Both the position numbers and the translations under genes were made by a program. Positions 54,001 through 62,873 of a stretch of DNA of 64,000 nt are shown here, one piece after another. The notes below the pieces were generated by a model. That model did not search any database and was not told the DNA's origin. It worked only from the letters and a program-made list of their open reading frames with translations. Position 1 is the first letter of the stretch. Every line of letters begins with the position of its first letter. Source of the stretch: Lachnospiraceae bacterium. GTDB taxonomy: Bacteria > Bacillota > Clostridia > Lachnospirales > Lachnospiraceae. The stretch is taken from assembly GCA_028696165.1 (NCBI GenBank), contig JAQVHQ010000009.1:1-64000 (forward strand), read 5' to 3'.

Positions 54001-54327
54001 TCTGGTCATCATACCAGTTTCAAACCAGGTTTCCATGCTTTGCATTTGGTTGTCTTGATTCCAAACCTGTACAGTCACGAAAAATCTTGTCTCAGCTTTT
54101 AGGGGCTTTCCTTCATAAGGTACTGCTATCGAATTATCGCTTTCGCACATACTGCTATTCCAATAATCGTCAAATCCATTCTCACTTCCTACTAGGATTT
54201 TATATCTTGTTTGGTACATATCTTTTTCATCCGATATCATCTTCCATGAAAATATCGGATTTTTTAAATCTATTCCCAATGGTTCTATCATTTCATTGAT
54301 TCTGATTTCAGTAATGTTAAATGCCAT
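51046..54327 (-). CDS. large alpha-L-rhamnosidase (GH78) with inserted lectin-like domain
   Basis: 1093 aa from ATG 54327, which has AAGGAG 10 nt upstream. The layout is GH78 N-terminal sandwich (IEPLGIDLKNPIFSWKM), then an inserted jelly-roll of about 150 residues (135-290; GTRAGIVFGANDERLLNI, AYVYVDDVKVDE). The second sandwich follows (YATSRGIYECCVNGSQVGDQ), then the alpha/alpha barrel with DCPQRNERMGWVGDTHVF and TTIWERWNSF. The insertion resembles the extra domain of Streptomyces Rha78A. There is no signal peptide. It is transcribed after the GPH transporter gene, so it may act on an imported rhamnoside. Confidence 0.88.
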   Translation of the reverse strand: MAFNITEIRINEMIEPLGIDLKNPIFSWKMISDEKDMYQTRYKILVGSENGFDDYWNSSMCESDNSIAVPYEGKPLKAETRFFVTVQVWNQDNQMQSMETWFETGMMTRKIESWNGAKWIGSPEYCVASDTMSVFVIESTIQILEGTRAGIVFGANDERLLNIEKNELGLAGENYISYVLNIGTNPAQLEVYRVGYSKEDKKDEPFAVIPVVDIESGNKVLSDENKREKHKLTIEVTGNCAYVYVDDVKVDEVERMTFMGRQKGPRQLNPLGDNDTTSFPRLCQIGYYVGDKSKAFFDGLHVHNLRSPQAEIISLDTDTGKVMAGEQLETIDPSKGALPMLRTEFVVCKEVKKARLYATSRGIYECCVNGSQVGDQFFAPGASQFDKHLNYQTYDVTDQIVDGVNVWSSTLASGWWMDSFSYTLTNYNYWGDQVSFLGKLVLTYEDGSTDVIVTDDTNWKCFNDGPYRYAGFFNGEQFDGRKADQYKAFSLPEFNTDMLQPVTVIEPVRIPESLQTIAVAQPWPAVNETVPELVGHYQAPVKAVEVLNAVSMTEPAKGIYIYDMGQEVAGIPCVKLNGKRGERVTLRYGEMLYPELEEYGDFAGRMLQVNLREASNTDIYICSGEGLEVYQPKFTFHGYRYIEISGIETAPAIEQVQSIALSSVENITGTFTCSHELVNKLVSNVTYSQRSNFISIPTDCPQRNERMGWVGDTHVFCRTATYQSNTKNFYLRNLQAMKDLQSDDGRLPDIAPFGGGFGGIVYESAMILVTWELYQQYGDITVVEEYYDAMNQWMQAMEKAGLPGMLNEFGLGDWLATEETDPHLIWNAFHYRNAKIMSTYANILGKDEDELRYGKIAVETKEYWNKFFVEAGTGYSRSADGRINDTQGSYAIALSCDVYNDENKKLGYAHLARKTREANCTVQTGFFGTGPLNPMLSEGGYEDLAQKTITQTMYPSWLYPITQGATTIWERWNSFTTEHGFGGNNAMNSFNHYSLGSVVSWLYENVLGIHRDETKPGYKHFILRPETGTFAYAKGHIETPHGTIKSEWKLIGDKIIYQCEIPANTSATLQFGKIKKELGSGCYEFRKDINHEI

Positions 54328-54351
54328 AGATAGCAATCTCCTTATATCTTT

Positions 54352-55722
54352 TTATTTTGTCTTTGTGCTTAACTGAGCTTTTGCTTTGTCAATATTCATT
54401 CCACCCATGCATAAGGTCAGTAAGATGTATACAACGAGAGGTGCAACAACATATAAACCTGTGATCATGTTCAATGCTCCCGCGGTCTGAACTTCTGCCA
54501 TTCCATCAAATGCTGCTGCAGCTAATAACCAGCCAGATAAGGCTGTACCAATTCCTCCACCTACTTTAATTCCCATTGATGAGCAAGAGAACATCGAGCC
54601 TTCTACATGTACACCATCTTTTAAGAACGAATAAGTACCTGCATCTGCAATCAAAGCATTCAAAGTACCGTTCATTGGACCACCGCAGATACCTCTGATT
54701 GCTGTAAATACTAACATCATTGTTACATTTCCCTGGAATCCAAAAATCATATATGGAATACTGCATAAGGTAGATAATCCCATGGCAACCAAATTCACTT
54801 TATAGATACCAAATTTTTTAACTAAAACTGGCGTAAACAATAATCCAATAATCATTGGAACCATCTGTGCCATCATAAATGTTCCCAGCATCGCACTGTT
54901 ACCCAGAACAAACTGTGCGTAGAAAGCACCAACGGTACTGCTAACGCCTTGGTATAAGAAGAAAAGAACGTAGATTGCTAAAATAAGCAAGTAAAAACGA
55001 TTATGTAATAATGTCTTAAATGTCTTTCCAAGAGAAGCTGATGTATTGGATTCTGCTGTTTCTTCTAGGCCGCAATTGTTAGCTGCATTAATTACATCCT
55101 CTGGAAGCTCTTTTACGCCCAATACACAGATTGTGTTAATAACAATCTCTACGATAGCTGCAACAATTGCTACTTTCTTCCAGCCTTCTGCACCGCCACC
55201 GAATACATTTACTAATGCAACGGCTGATGATGTAATTACAACGATAGATGTCATTGAGAAAATATAACGGAATGTTCCAAGCTGTACTCGTTCATTCTGG
55301 TTAGTTGTCATCAGTGCTGATATCGTCGAGTACGCGATATTATTCGCTGTATATAAAATCGCATTCAAAATTGTATATGTAATAAAGAAATATACATATT
55401 GAATATTTTGTCCCATGCTAGTAGGAATACTGAACACTGCTATGATGCCAATTCCACATAAGAAGTTTGTCCAGAACATCCAAGGTCTTGCTTTTCCCAT
55501 CTTCGTATGTGTATGATCTACTAATGTTCCAAAAAACACATCTGAAATACCATCAAATATTTTTGTCACCAACATTAAGGTTCCTACAACTCCAGCATTC
55601 ATTCCAATTGCAGTCGTCAGATATAACAGAATAAATCCCCCAACAAATGTTGCTGTCATGTTCGACCCAAAATCACCGATACCATAACAAAGCTTTTCTC
55701 TGAATTTTAACTTTTTTCCCAT
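54352..55722 (-). CDS. GPH-family sugar transporter (MFS)
   Basis: 456 aa from ATG 55722, behind AGAGGA with 7-nt spacing. The frame is open for 45 more codons upstream, but that part is AT-rich and lacks a site. There are twelve membrane helices. Family marks are YGIGDFGSNM at the start and KIFDGISDVFFGTLVDHTHTKMGKARPW after helix 2. It imports a glycoside with a cation. The GH78 gene follows after 24 bp; rhamnosides are the natural guess. An 8-bp inverted repeat lies upstream. Confidence 0.85.
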   Translation of the reverse strand: MGKKLKFREKLCYGIGDFGSNMTATFVGGFILLYLTTAIGMNAGVVGTLMLVTKIFDGISDVFFGTLVDHTHTKMGKARPWMFWTNFLCGIGIIAVFSIPTSMGQNIQYVYFFITYTILNAILYTANNIAYSTISALMTTNQNERVQLGTFRYIFSMTSIVVITSSAVALVNVFGGGAEGWKKVAIVAAIVEIVINTICVLGVKELPEDVINAANNCGLEETAESNTSASLGKTFKTLLHNRFYLLILAIYVLFFLYQGVSSTVGAFYAQFVLGNSAMLGTFMMAQMVPMIIGLLFTPVLVKKFGIYKVNLVAMGLSTLCSIPYMIFGFQGNVTMMLVFTAIRGICGGPMNGTLNALIADAGTYSFLKDGVHVEGSMFSCSSMGIKVGGGIGTALSGWLLAAAAFDGMAEVQTAGALNMITGLYVVAPLVVYILLTLCMGGMNIDKAKAQLSTKTK

Positions 55723-55750
55723 TTCTTTGTCCTCTTTTCCTAATGTTTTC

Positions 55751-55772
55751 TCAATAATAGTTGTATTATTGA
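55751..55772. promoter_or_regulatory. inverted repeat upstream of the GPH transporter
   Basis: TCAATAAT (55751-55758) and ATTATTGA (55765-55772) are perfectly complementary with a 6-bp centre. It lies 28 bp before the start of the transporter gene, where an operator or leader hairpin would be expected. Confidence 0.4.
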
Positions 55773-55989
55773 TTTTTTTGGTTTCAATCTCTTTTCCTCT
55801 TTTGATTGTATATTCATTATATTTAAAAGCAAAAAAAGAATGAATTGAATAATCCATTCTTTTTTATTGATATTTTTTATTCTTTTATTGTTTAGGCTGT
55901 ATAATCTATTCCTGCAAGAAGTCACAAAACTCATACCTTACAAATGAATAATTAGAGCAAAAGGGAGAAAAGGCATATTTTGTCCCTCA

Positions 55990-56799
55990 CTATATTCTTT
56001 TCGAAATCCATGTAATATAATCAGTAAACACTTCATCTCTGCAAAATTCATGAAAGATTGCATGATGACATCCACCATATATCTTCATTTCTTTATCTTT
56101 GGATCCAACCTTTTTAAAGAAATCATATGTATCCTGAACACTCACAATCGGGTCTTCTTCCCCATGTGTCATAAAGATTGGGTAACAAACATCCTGCATA
56201 TGATCAGCAAACCAGTCAATGCCTTCGCATAACGTATATGCTAACCCCGGAGTTGAAAAGAGTGTGGACATCGGATTGCTTCTAAATTCATCTACCCGCT
56301 CTTTTACTGTACATATCTCCGTTGTAAAAGTATTTTCTAATTCCGTATGTAAGTCTAAATTTTTTTCAAGTCCTTTGAAAATTCCCTGATTATCTTCTAC
56401 AACAGCCCCACTTGTAATGACTCCTCGAATTCTTAATTTGGGATTTTTTGCAGCATATAGAGCCACCGTATAGCCCCCCATGCTGTGACCATATAAAAAT
56501 ATCGGTAGATCAGGATTTTCTTTCATTGCTAACTGTACTGACAAATCAAAATCGTCAAAGATCGCATCCACATTATCATAATATGCTCGTTCTCCCTCAG
56601 ACCTTCCATGTCCCCTATGTTCTGGACAATAAGTTGTAATTCCTGCCTGATAGAGCAAATCTGCACCATAATAGAATGAATCAGAACTTTCCCCAAGGCC
56701 ATGCATCATAACCAAAACTGCCTTTGCTTTCTCTGGTTTCCTTATATAACAATAGATATTCATGTTCTCTTTATTCTTTAAATAAACTTCTCTATCCAT
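55990..56799 (-). CDS. alpha/beta hydrolase, monoacylglycerol-lipase-like
   Basis: 269 aa from ATG 56799 (GGAGG 7 nt upstream). The fold of the lysophospholipase / Hydrolase_4 group is clear: MMHGLGESSDSFYYGA, CPEHRGHGRSEG, nucleophile Ser106 in YGHSMGGY, Asp in THGEEDPIVSV, and His in GGCHHAIFHE. It hydrolyses a small ester or amide in the cytoplasm. It follows the SDR gene on the strand after a 77-bp gap and may belong to the ABC-importer operon. Confidence 0.82.
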   Translation of the reverse strand: MDREVYLKNKENMNIYCYIRKPEKAKAVLVMMHGLGESSDSFYYGADLLYQAGITTYCPEHRGHGRSEGERAYYDNVDAIFDDFDLSVQLAMKENPDLPIFLYGHSMGGYTVALYAAKNPKLRIRGVITSGAVVEDNQGIFKGLEKNLDLHTELENTFTTEICTVKERVDEFRSNPMSTLFSTPGLAYTLCEGIDWFADHMQDVCYPIFMTHGEEDPIVSVQDTYDFFKKVGSKDKEMKIYGGCHHAIFHEFCRDEVFTDYITWISKRI

Positions 56800-56876
56800 C
56801 TTCGTTCCTCCTTTCAAAAGAGCGACATAACCATTTTGTGGCATGCCGCTCTCGCTAATAAGAAATAATCTTTATT

Positions 56877-57620
56877 TTAGCAACCAGGTCCTGTTAATGG
56901 CTCATTCATTGCTCTCATACGAATTTCCATAATTCTGCTCTGTTTTGACTGTGCACATACAAAGAGCAGTGCTTCTGCTACATCATTTGCTGTCAGCATT
57001 CCTGAATTTGCCATCTGTTCCTCTGTTCTTCCATGACCAATTGCAAATTCAGTGATTCCAGCTCCTGGACAGAATGCGCAAGACTTGATTCCCTTTTCCC
57101 GGAACTCTTTATCTAATGCCTGTGCAAATCCACGAAGGGCAAATTTTGAAGAAGTATAAATTGTTTCATTTGGATATCCATAAATGCCAGCTGCTGAAGA
57201 AATCATGATAATCTGTCCTTCTGCTTTTTCCAGCATGTGAGGAACTGTGTATCTTGTGAAACTATATGCCGAACGGACATTACTATTCATTACCAAGTCA
57301 TAATCTTCTACTGTTGATTCAAGAAGTGGTGTATATCTTCCAACACCGGCATTATTAATTAAAATATCGATTTTTCCAAAAGTTTTGATTGCCAGTTCAA
57401 CAGTTTTAGCTGCTGTTTCATCATCCATTGCGTCACCTGCGTAACATACAGCTTCTGCTCCCAACGCTTTACATTCGTCAACTACTTCCAATAATCTTTC
57501 TTGTCTTCTTGCCGTAATTACAATTTTTGCTCCTTCTTTTGCGAAGAGAAGAGCTGTTGCTCGACCAAATCCTGCACTTGCACCTGTAATTAAAGCTACT
57601 TTACCATCTAATTTTCCCAT
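56877..57620 (-). CDS. short-chain dehydrogenase/reductase (SDR)
   Basis: 247 aa from ATG 57620 (AAAGGAG 8 nt upstream). Classical SDR: TGASAGFGRA near the start, INNAGVGRY, catalytic Ser in ISSAAGIYG, and Tyr/Lys in YTSSKFALRG. The C-terminus lacks the usual D-G-G and ends in NEPLTGPGC, as in the YdfG/3-oxoacyl-reductase-like serine-type subgroup. It follows the ABC permease gene by 75 bp on the same strand, so it likely acts on what the importer brings in. Confidence 0.83.
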   Translation of the reverse strand: MGKLDGKVALITGASAGFGRATALLFAKEGAKIVITARRQERLLEVVDECKALGAEAVCYAGDAMDDETAAKTVELAIKTFGKIDILINNAGVGRYTPLLESTVEDYDLVMNSNVRSAYSFTRYTVPHMLEKAEGQIIMISSAAGIYGYPNETIYTSSKFALRGFAQALDKEFREKGIKSCAFCPGAGITEFAIGHGRTEEQMANSGMLTANDVAEALLFVCAQSKQSRIMEIRMRAMNEPLTGPGC

Positions 57621-57695
57621 GTTATTTACTCCTTTTCTCATATCTTTTATTTGTTTTTTCATTGTTTCCAAGTAATCAATATCTCTGATTGTAAA

Positions 57696-58658
57696 TTATT
57701 CCTTATCCTGATGTGCAAATTTATCAAAAATCAAAGCTAATACGATAACAATACCAATAACAACCTGATGCCATGAGGAATCTACCTTCAAAATATTTAA
57801 TCCATTTCGAATTGTAGTCATAAGTACTGCACCCAAGAGACATCCTAAGAGATTTGCATTTCCACCAGCCATGCTAGTTCCAGCAATAACAACTGCGGCG
57901 ATTGCATCTGTTTCATATCCTGATCCAGCCTCAACAACTGCGGCTTCTGATCTTGCAGTTAATAACATACCTGCTATTGCTCCAAGCACACCCATAATAA
58001 TATATACTGATGTCTTAATTCGACCAACATTAATACCAACTAACTTTGCTGCATCAATATTACTTCCAATGGTAAGAACATTTCTTCCATACTTTGTGCG
58101 ATACATTACATACCAGAAAATAATAGTCAAAATAATAACAATGATGATTGGAACTGGCAGGAATCCCACATACCCTTGTGCAATAAATTGAAACTCAGGA
58201 TAATTCAAACCAAAGATTGGTACACCTTGTGTATATACATAAATCAAACCTCTAAATATCTGCATCGTTGCTAATGTAGCAATAAATGAAGCTATTTTTA
58301 ATTTTGATACCAAGACTGCATTTAAAAATCCAATCACTGCTCCTATTAACAATGTGAGAACCATTGCCAAATAAATGTTCATTGAATAATTTTTCATCAT
58401 TGCTGCACAACACATACCTGTAAATCCGATGACCGATCCAATGGAAAGATCAATTTCACCTGTTGCAATAATAAACGTCATACCAATTGATATAATTCCT
58501 ACCCATACAGATTGTCTTAAAACTACCATGATATTACCAGCAGTAAGAAAGCTATCCGTCGAAATTGCTAATGCTATACACAGTACAATAAAAGCTATCA
58601 TAACACCCATTCCATTGATGGATAATATATCCTTTATTGTCATTTTACTCTTCTTCAT
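57696..58658 (-). CDS. ribose-type ABC importer, permease
   Basis: 320 aa of the RbsC/BPD_transp_2 family, about nine membrane helices. SVWVGIISIGMTFIIATGEIDLS carries the family's conserved GxxxxxxxGGIDLSV-like element. GSNIDAAKLVGINV is the EAA-like coupling loop, and AGTSMAGGNAN is near the end. ATG 58658 has AAGGAGG 6 nt upstream, inside the last codons of the ATPase gene; a GTG one codon earlier also overlaps it. It forms the channel for the substrate captured by the binding lipoprotein. Confidence 0.87.
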   Translation of the reverse strand: MKKSKMTIKDILSINGMGVMIAFIVLCIALAISTDSFLTAGNIMVVLRQSVWVGIISIGMTFIIATGEIDLSIGSVIGFTGMCCAAMMKNYSMNIYLAMVLTLLIGAVIGFLNAVLVSKLKIASFIATLATMQIFRGLIYVYTQGVPIFGLNYPEFQFIAQGYVGFLPVPIIIVIILTIIFWYVMYRTKYGRNVLTIGSNIDAAKLVGINVGRIKTSVYIIMGVLGAIAGMLLTARSEAAVVEAGSGYETDAIAAVVIAGTSMAGGNANLLGCLLGAVLMTTIRNGLNILKVDSSWHQVVIGIVIVLALIFDKFAHQDKE

Positions 58659-60193
58659 CACATACCTCCTTGATCTGCGGCTTTACCAAATTTTGTGATT
58701 GTCTTTAGACCTTCAATATCTATGTCACTTCTATTGATAATACCGGTAGTCTTACCGTTATGAATAACAACTATGCGATCACATATTCCCAGAATTTCTT
58801 CTTCCTCTGAAGAAACCAGAATCACCCCTTTATCTTGTGCCAAATATTCCATAATCAAATTGTATACCTCTGTCTTAGCATTTACATCAATACCTCGAGT
58901 AGGTTCTTCCAATATCAAAATATCAGGATCTGTTAAAAACCATCTTGCAAGAATTACTTTTTGTTGATTTCCACCTGACAGACTGGCGATTGGCTGTTTC
59001 TGATTTGTTACTTTAATCTTTAAATTTTCTATGTAATCAGCGGTAATTTCTTTTTCTTTTGAAAGACTCAATCCTTTTTTTGTGTTTATATGATCAATGC
59101 CTGCTATTGTCGTGTTCCAGCTCACTTCACGGTTTGGGAAAATACTTTCCGTTTTTCTTTCAGCTGGAATAAATGCGAATTTATTATTTATTGCCTCATT
59201 GATAGTTCTATTTTTAATTTTTTTACCATCTTTTATAATTTCTCCACTATCATAGGCATGAGCACCAAATAACGCTCTAACTATTTCATATTTTCCACAT
59301 CCTGCAAGTCCTATAATTCCAACAACTTCTTTTTTATGAACATCGAATGAAATATTTTGGAAAACTTTTCCACTAGACAGATTGTTAACACTAAGAATTT
59401 TTTCTCCTGGCTGATACGCAACTTTTGGATAATAATTATCAACATTTTTACCAATCATGGCTTTTACAAGTTCTTGTTGTGTAAGATTGGCTGTTTCTTT
59501 TTCTAATACTGCATATCCGTCTCTGAGTACAATTGTCCTCTCACAGTTTTCAAAAATTTCATCTAAATGGTGCGAAATAAAAATAATCGTTTTGTTCTGT
59601 GCCTTTAAATCTTTAATAATTCGGAACAACGTTTTCTTTTCTTTATCTTCAAGAGCTGTCGTTGGCTCATCCATGAAGATGATTTTGCTGTCAGCTAAGA
59701 CCGCTCTGCCAATTTCAACCATCTGTCGTTGTGAAAATGGAATGTCTTTTACTTTCGCATTCACATCAATATCTACATTTAATTTATCGTGTAAAATTTC
59801 TTTCGATTTTTCTTTCATTGCTTTGATATCAAGCGGCTTTAAAAAACCGTCTTTTTTTGTTTTATGCAGTTCACTATTCGTGAACATATTTTCATATACT
59901 CTCATATCCGGGAAAAGACTCAATTCCTGATAAATTACACTAATACCAAGTTTTTTTCCGTCTTCAGCACTTGTAATATTTTGCTTTTCTCCATAAAGGA
60001 AAATATCGCCTTCATCTTTTGTGTATACGCCACAAAGGATTTTAATTAATGTTGATTTTCCAGCACCATTTTCACCAATTAAGCTAATACATTCTCCTTC
60101 ATAAAGCTTCATATCAATACCTTTCAGCACAGGAACTCCATAAAAACCTTTTTTGATTCCTTTTACCTCTATAACGGGTATTCTTTCACTCAT
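58658..60193 (-). CDS. ribose-type ABC importer, fused double ATPase
   Basis: 511 aa, two ABC domains in tandem as in RbsA/MglA. The first has Walker A GENGAGKSTLIKI, the atypical signature PFSQRQMVEIGRA and Walker B KIIFMDEPTTALE. The second has a degenerate Walker A (GLAGCGKYEIVRALFG), a good LSGGNQQKVILARW and LILEEPTRGIDV. This asymmetry is normal for the family. It drives import through the downstream permease. Its start follows AGAGGT, and the gene is separated from the binding-protein gene by a hairpin. Confidence 0.9.
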   Translation of the reverse strand: MSERIPVIEVKGIKKGFYGVPVLKGIDMKLYEGECISLIGENGAGKSTLIKILCGVYTKDEGDIFLYGEKQNITSAEDGKKLGISVIYQELSLFPDMRVYENMFTNSELHKTKKDGFLKPLDIKAMKEKSKEILHDKLNVDIDVNAKVKDIPFSQRQMVEIGRAVLADSKIIFMDEPTTALEDKEKKTLFRIIKDLKAQNKTIIFISHHLDEIFENCERTIVLRDGYAVLEKETANLTQQELVKAMIGKNVDNYYPKVAYQPGEKILSVNNLSSGKVFQNISFDVHKKEVVGIIGLAGCGKYEIVRALFGAHAYDSGEIIKDGKKIKNRTINEAINNKFAFIPAERKTESIFPNREVSWNTTIAGIDHINTKKGLSLSKEKEITADYIENLKIKVTNQKQPIASLSGGNQQKVILARWFLTDPDILILEEPTRGIDVNAKTEVYNLIMEYLAQDKGVILVSSEEEEILGICDRIVVIHNGKTTGIINRSDIDIEGLKTITKFGKAADQGGM

Positions 60194-60217
60194 CAGCCTA
60201 CCTCTTTTCTTGAAAGG

Positions 60218-60252
60218 ATCCGATTCCGACCGATTTCAAGTCAGAATCGGAT
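60218..60252 (-). terminator. intercistronic hairpin between binding-protein and ATPase genes
   Basis: ATCCGATTC (60218-60226) and GAATCGGAT (60244-60252) pair perfectly. It begins 8 nt after the binding-protein stop and lacks a strong T run. Such stems usually protect or limit transcripts so that the binding protein is made in excess. Confidence 0.5.
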
Positions 60253-60259
60253 AAATATT

Positions 60260-61348
60260 TTACTGCTCTACTTCTTTTGATTTCTTTTGCTCTGTATATG
60301 AGTAGTTATCTGAAGGAATTAAATCAGTGTTTGTAGAATCTATAACTGTCAATTCATTCATGATTGCGCGTTCAACTTCTTTTCCCTCTAAATCATGAGC
60401 GATAATGGTATCAATCATATTGCTTCCCATTTGTTTTGCATCCGTATTTACAGAAGCTGCCATTTCACCATTTAAAATTGCATTGTAGCCGTCTTCTGTA
60501 CAGTCGTAACCTACTACAGTCGTTCCATCTAATTTCCCGGCATCTTTTAATGCAACAATTGCACCAAGTGGCATTTCATCATATGGGCCATATATACAAT
60601 TGATTTCAGGATTAGACTGTAATGCATTTTCTGTTACTTCCTGTCCGCCTTGACGAGTCCAGTCAGCCGGCTGAGATACTACAATTTCAATGTTATCTGC
60701 ACCCTCAATACCTTCCATAAATCCTTCTGTTCTAATCGTGTTATGTGATCCTTCCTGACCTTCCAGATAAAGCATCTTTACAGCCTCATCCTTTAGGTTA
60801 TCTTTAATCCATTGTCCTGCAAGTCTTCCCGCTTCGGTGAAATCATAACTTACAAGCGATACATAATATTCATTTGATACATCCTGGGCTGGCATGTTGA
60901 AAAGATATACCGAAACTCCTTTTTCACAAAACTGTTTTAAATATGGAATGAATTCCGTGTCATTATGTGTTGAAAAGCAAAGAACATCTAGTGTATCATC
61001 TTGAAGTAATGTTTCAAGGAAACCAATCTGCTCTTCAACCATCTTAGAAACATTGGTTGGCGAATAAACATCAATTGTTCCCACTTCTTCATTTCCGTAT
61101 CTTTCAAGTTCTTCCTGCATACCATTTAAGATAAGTGAGTAGTAAGTATTCATACCTGCGTTAACATATGCAATGTGAAGAGGCTTTTCCCTCTTTTGCG
61201 GCTCTGGAACCAGATCAGACACTGCGGCTTCTCCTGTTGTGTTCGCTGTCGCCCCTGCATCTGCTGCCGACTGATTACTTGTTGCACAACCTGTCATTCC
61301 TAATACCATTACAGCTGCCAATACTAAAGATAGCACTTTCTTTTTCAT
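60260..61348 (-). CDS. ribose-type ABC importer, substrate-binding lipoprotein
   Basis: 362 aa. The lipoprotein signal ends in MTGC (Cys21). The mature protein is a Peripla_BP_4 binding fold: LHIAYVNAGMNTYYSLILNG, LDVLCFSTHND, INCIYGPYDEMPLGAIVALK and TTVVGYDCTEDGYNAIL. The classic members bind ribose, xylose, galactose or AI-2, but the pocket residues here are not enough to name a ligand. GGAGG precedes ATG 61348. It is the most upstream of the three importer genes and follows the dipeptidase gene by 40 bp. Confidence 0.87.
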   Translation of the reverse strand: MKKKVLSLVLAAVMVLGMTGCATSNQSAADAGATANTTGEAAVSDLVPEPQKREKPLHIAYVNAGMNTYYSLILNGMQEELERYGNEEVGTIDVYSPTNVSKMVEEQIGFLETLLQDDTLDVLCFSTHNDTEFIPYLKQFCEKGVSVYLFNMPAQDVSNEYYVSLVSYDFTEAGRLAGQWIKDNLKDEAVKMLYLEGQEGSHNTIRTEGFMEGIEGADNIEIVVSQPADWTRQGGQEVTENALQSNPEINCIYGPYDEMPLGAIVALKDAGKLDGTTVVGYDCTEDGYNAILNGEMAASVNTDAKQMGSNMIDTIIAHDLEGKEVERAIMNELTVIDSTNTDLIPSDNYSYTEQKKSKEVEQ

Positions 61349-61388
61349 TTCTCTTCCTCCTTGAATTCGGATTATTTCTCAAAGACCT

Positions 61389-62858
61389 TTAATCTTTTAA
61401 GTTCTTCATCATTTCCTTGAAAATCTTCCATACTTTTCCTACAGACTCAATTCCCAGTTCTTCTGAAGGGGTATGTACACCATGAGTCACTGTTCCTACT
61501 GATACAATGTCCAAACCTTTTACACGATCCTGGAATAAACCAAGCTCTAAGCTGGCTGGCATAGCATATACTTCCGGCTCTTCGCCTGTAACTGCTTTAT
61601 AAGCCTCAGTAGCAATTTTTAACATATATGAATCCGGATTATAAATCCATTCTGGAGCATCTGTACCAATTTGCTCAGCTTTTACACCATCTCCAACTAA
61701 ATCTGCTAATGCAAGCATCTCTTTCACTACTTCATGCTTTCTGGTTGTCACAATACTTGTAATCGTAGAAACAATTTCTACTGCATTCTCTTCTGTTGTC
61801 ATGATTCCAATATTGTTAGAGCACTCACTGATTCCTTCAATTTTAAAGCTCATGCTAATGACACCATTCGGTAGAAGCATAATTGATTTCACGAGTTTTT
61901 CTGTCATTTTCGCTGTAAATACTTGTTCAAATACTTGATCAGATTCCGTTAATTCCATCTTCACATCTGGATCTGTAATGTTGTATTCATCTTTTAACTC
62001 TGCATATGTGCTCAAAACAATTGCTTTTACAGTTTCAAATTCCGAATCCTTTATCGCAAGAATCGCATTCGCCTCAGACGGAATAACGTTGTTCTGAACT
62101 CCACCTGAAATAGTTGCTACTCTAACTTCGTTTGTTGCACTTAAAATATTATTTAATACTCTTGCAAGTAATTTAATAGAATTTCCTCTTTCAAGGACAA
62201 TGTCAAATTCGCAATGGCCACCGATTAAGCCCAAAATATCCAATGAGTAAAACTTTGCGTCGGCAACTGCTTCTCTCTCAAGAAAAACGCTATATTTTAC
62301 AGAAACGTCACCGCCGCATCCAGCAAGAATGTGATCATCCATATGCCAGTTCATATCCAACATGCGAGTTCCGGTTAATTTTTCCGTATGAAAGCCTTCT
62401 CCACCGACTTTTCCCATCTCCTCCATGACTGTGATAGCCATTTCAATTGGTGGATGTGGAATTTCTTTTGAATCTAATAATGCAAGGAAATAAGAAATAC
62501 CAATTCCATTATCCGCCCCAAGTGTCGTTCCCTTTGCTCTTACAAAACCATCTTCTGTGTATAATTTCAAACCCTCATTCAAGAAATCATGTTCTACATC
62601 TATTGTTTTCTTGCAAACCATATCCATATGACCATGGAAAATCAAAGTTGGAGAATTCTCATATCCTGGTGTTCCTGGTGCCTTGATTAAAATATTATGT
62701 AAATCATCCTGAAAAACTTCATATCCTCGCTCGTTTGCAAATTGAACAAACCAATCACTGACCTTTTCTTCATGGCTTGATCCACGTGGGATATCACTTA
62801 AAGTTTCAAAAAATTGAAATACTTCTTTGGGTTCAAGTTGCGATAAAACTCCACTCAT
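61389..62858 (-). CDS. M20C (PepD-like) peptidase homologue with altered metal site
   Basis: 489 aa, the length of aminoacyl-histidine dipeptidases. Present are His77 and Asp79 in IFHGHMDMV, bridging Asp116 in LGADNGIG, Glu146/Glu147 in TVMEEMG, and Asp168 in MLDMNW. The C-terminal motif that should read like IHAGLECG reads AMPASLELG, so the second metal's His is Pro434. The late HGVHTPSEE is kept. The neighbouring paralogue at 63785 keeps its His. Activity may be reduced, changed, or provided as a partner of the paralogue. GGAGG precedes the ATG. It follows a cupin gene by 15 bp and precedes the importer genes. Confidence 0.82.
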   Translation of the reverse strand: MSGVLSQLEPKEVFQFFETLSDIPRGSSHEEKVSDWFVQFANERGYEVFQDDLHNILIKAPGTPGYENSPTLIFHGHMDMVCKKTIDVEHDFLNEGLKLYTEDGFVRAKGTTLGADNGIGISYFLALLDSKEIPHPPIEMAITVMEEMGKVGGEGFHTEKLTGTRMLDMNWHMDDHILAGCGGDVSVKYSVFLEREAVADAKFYSLDILGLIGGHCEFDIVLERGNSIKLLARVLNNILSATNEVRVATISGGVQNNVIPSEANAILAIKDSEFETVKAIVLSTYAELKDEYNITDPDVKMELTESDQVFEQVFTAKMTEKLVKSIMLLPNGVISMSFKIEGISECSNNIGIMTTEENAVEIVSTITSIVTTRKHEVVKEMLALADLVGDGVKAEQIGTDAPEWIYNPDSYMLKIATEAYKAVTGEEPEVYAMPASLELGLFQDRVKGLDIVSVGTVTHGVHTPSEELGIESVGKVWKIFKEMMKNLKD

Positions 62859-62873
62859 TTTAATTCCTCCATT

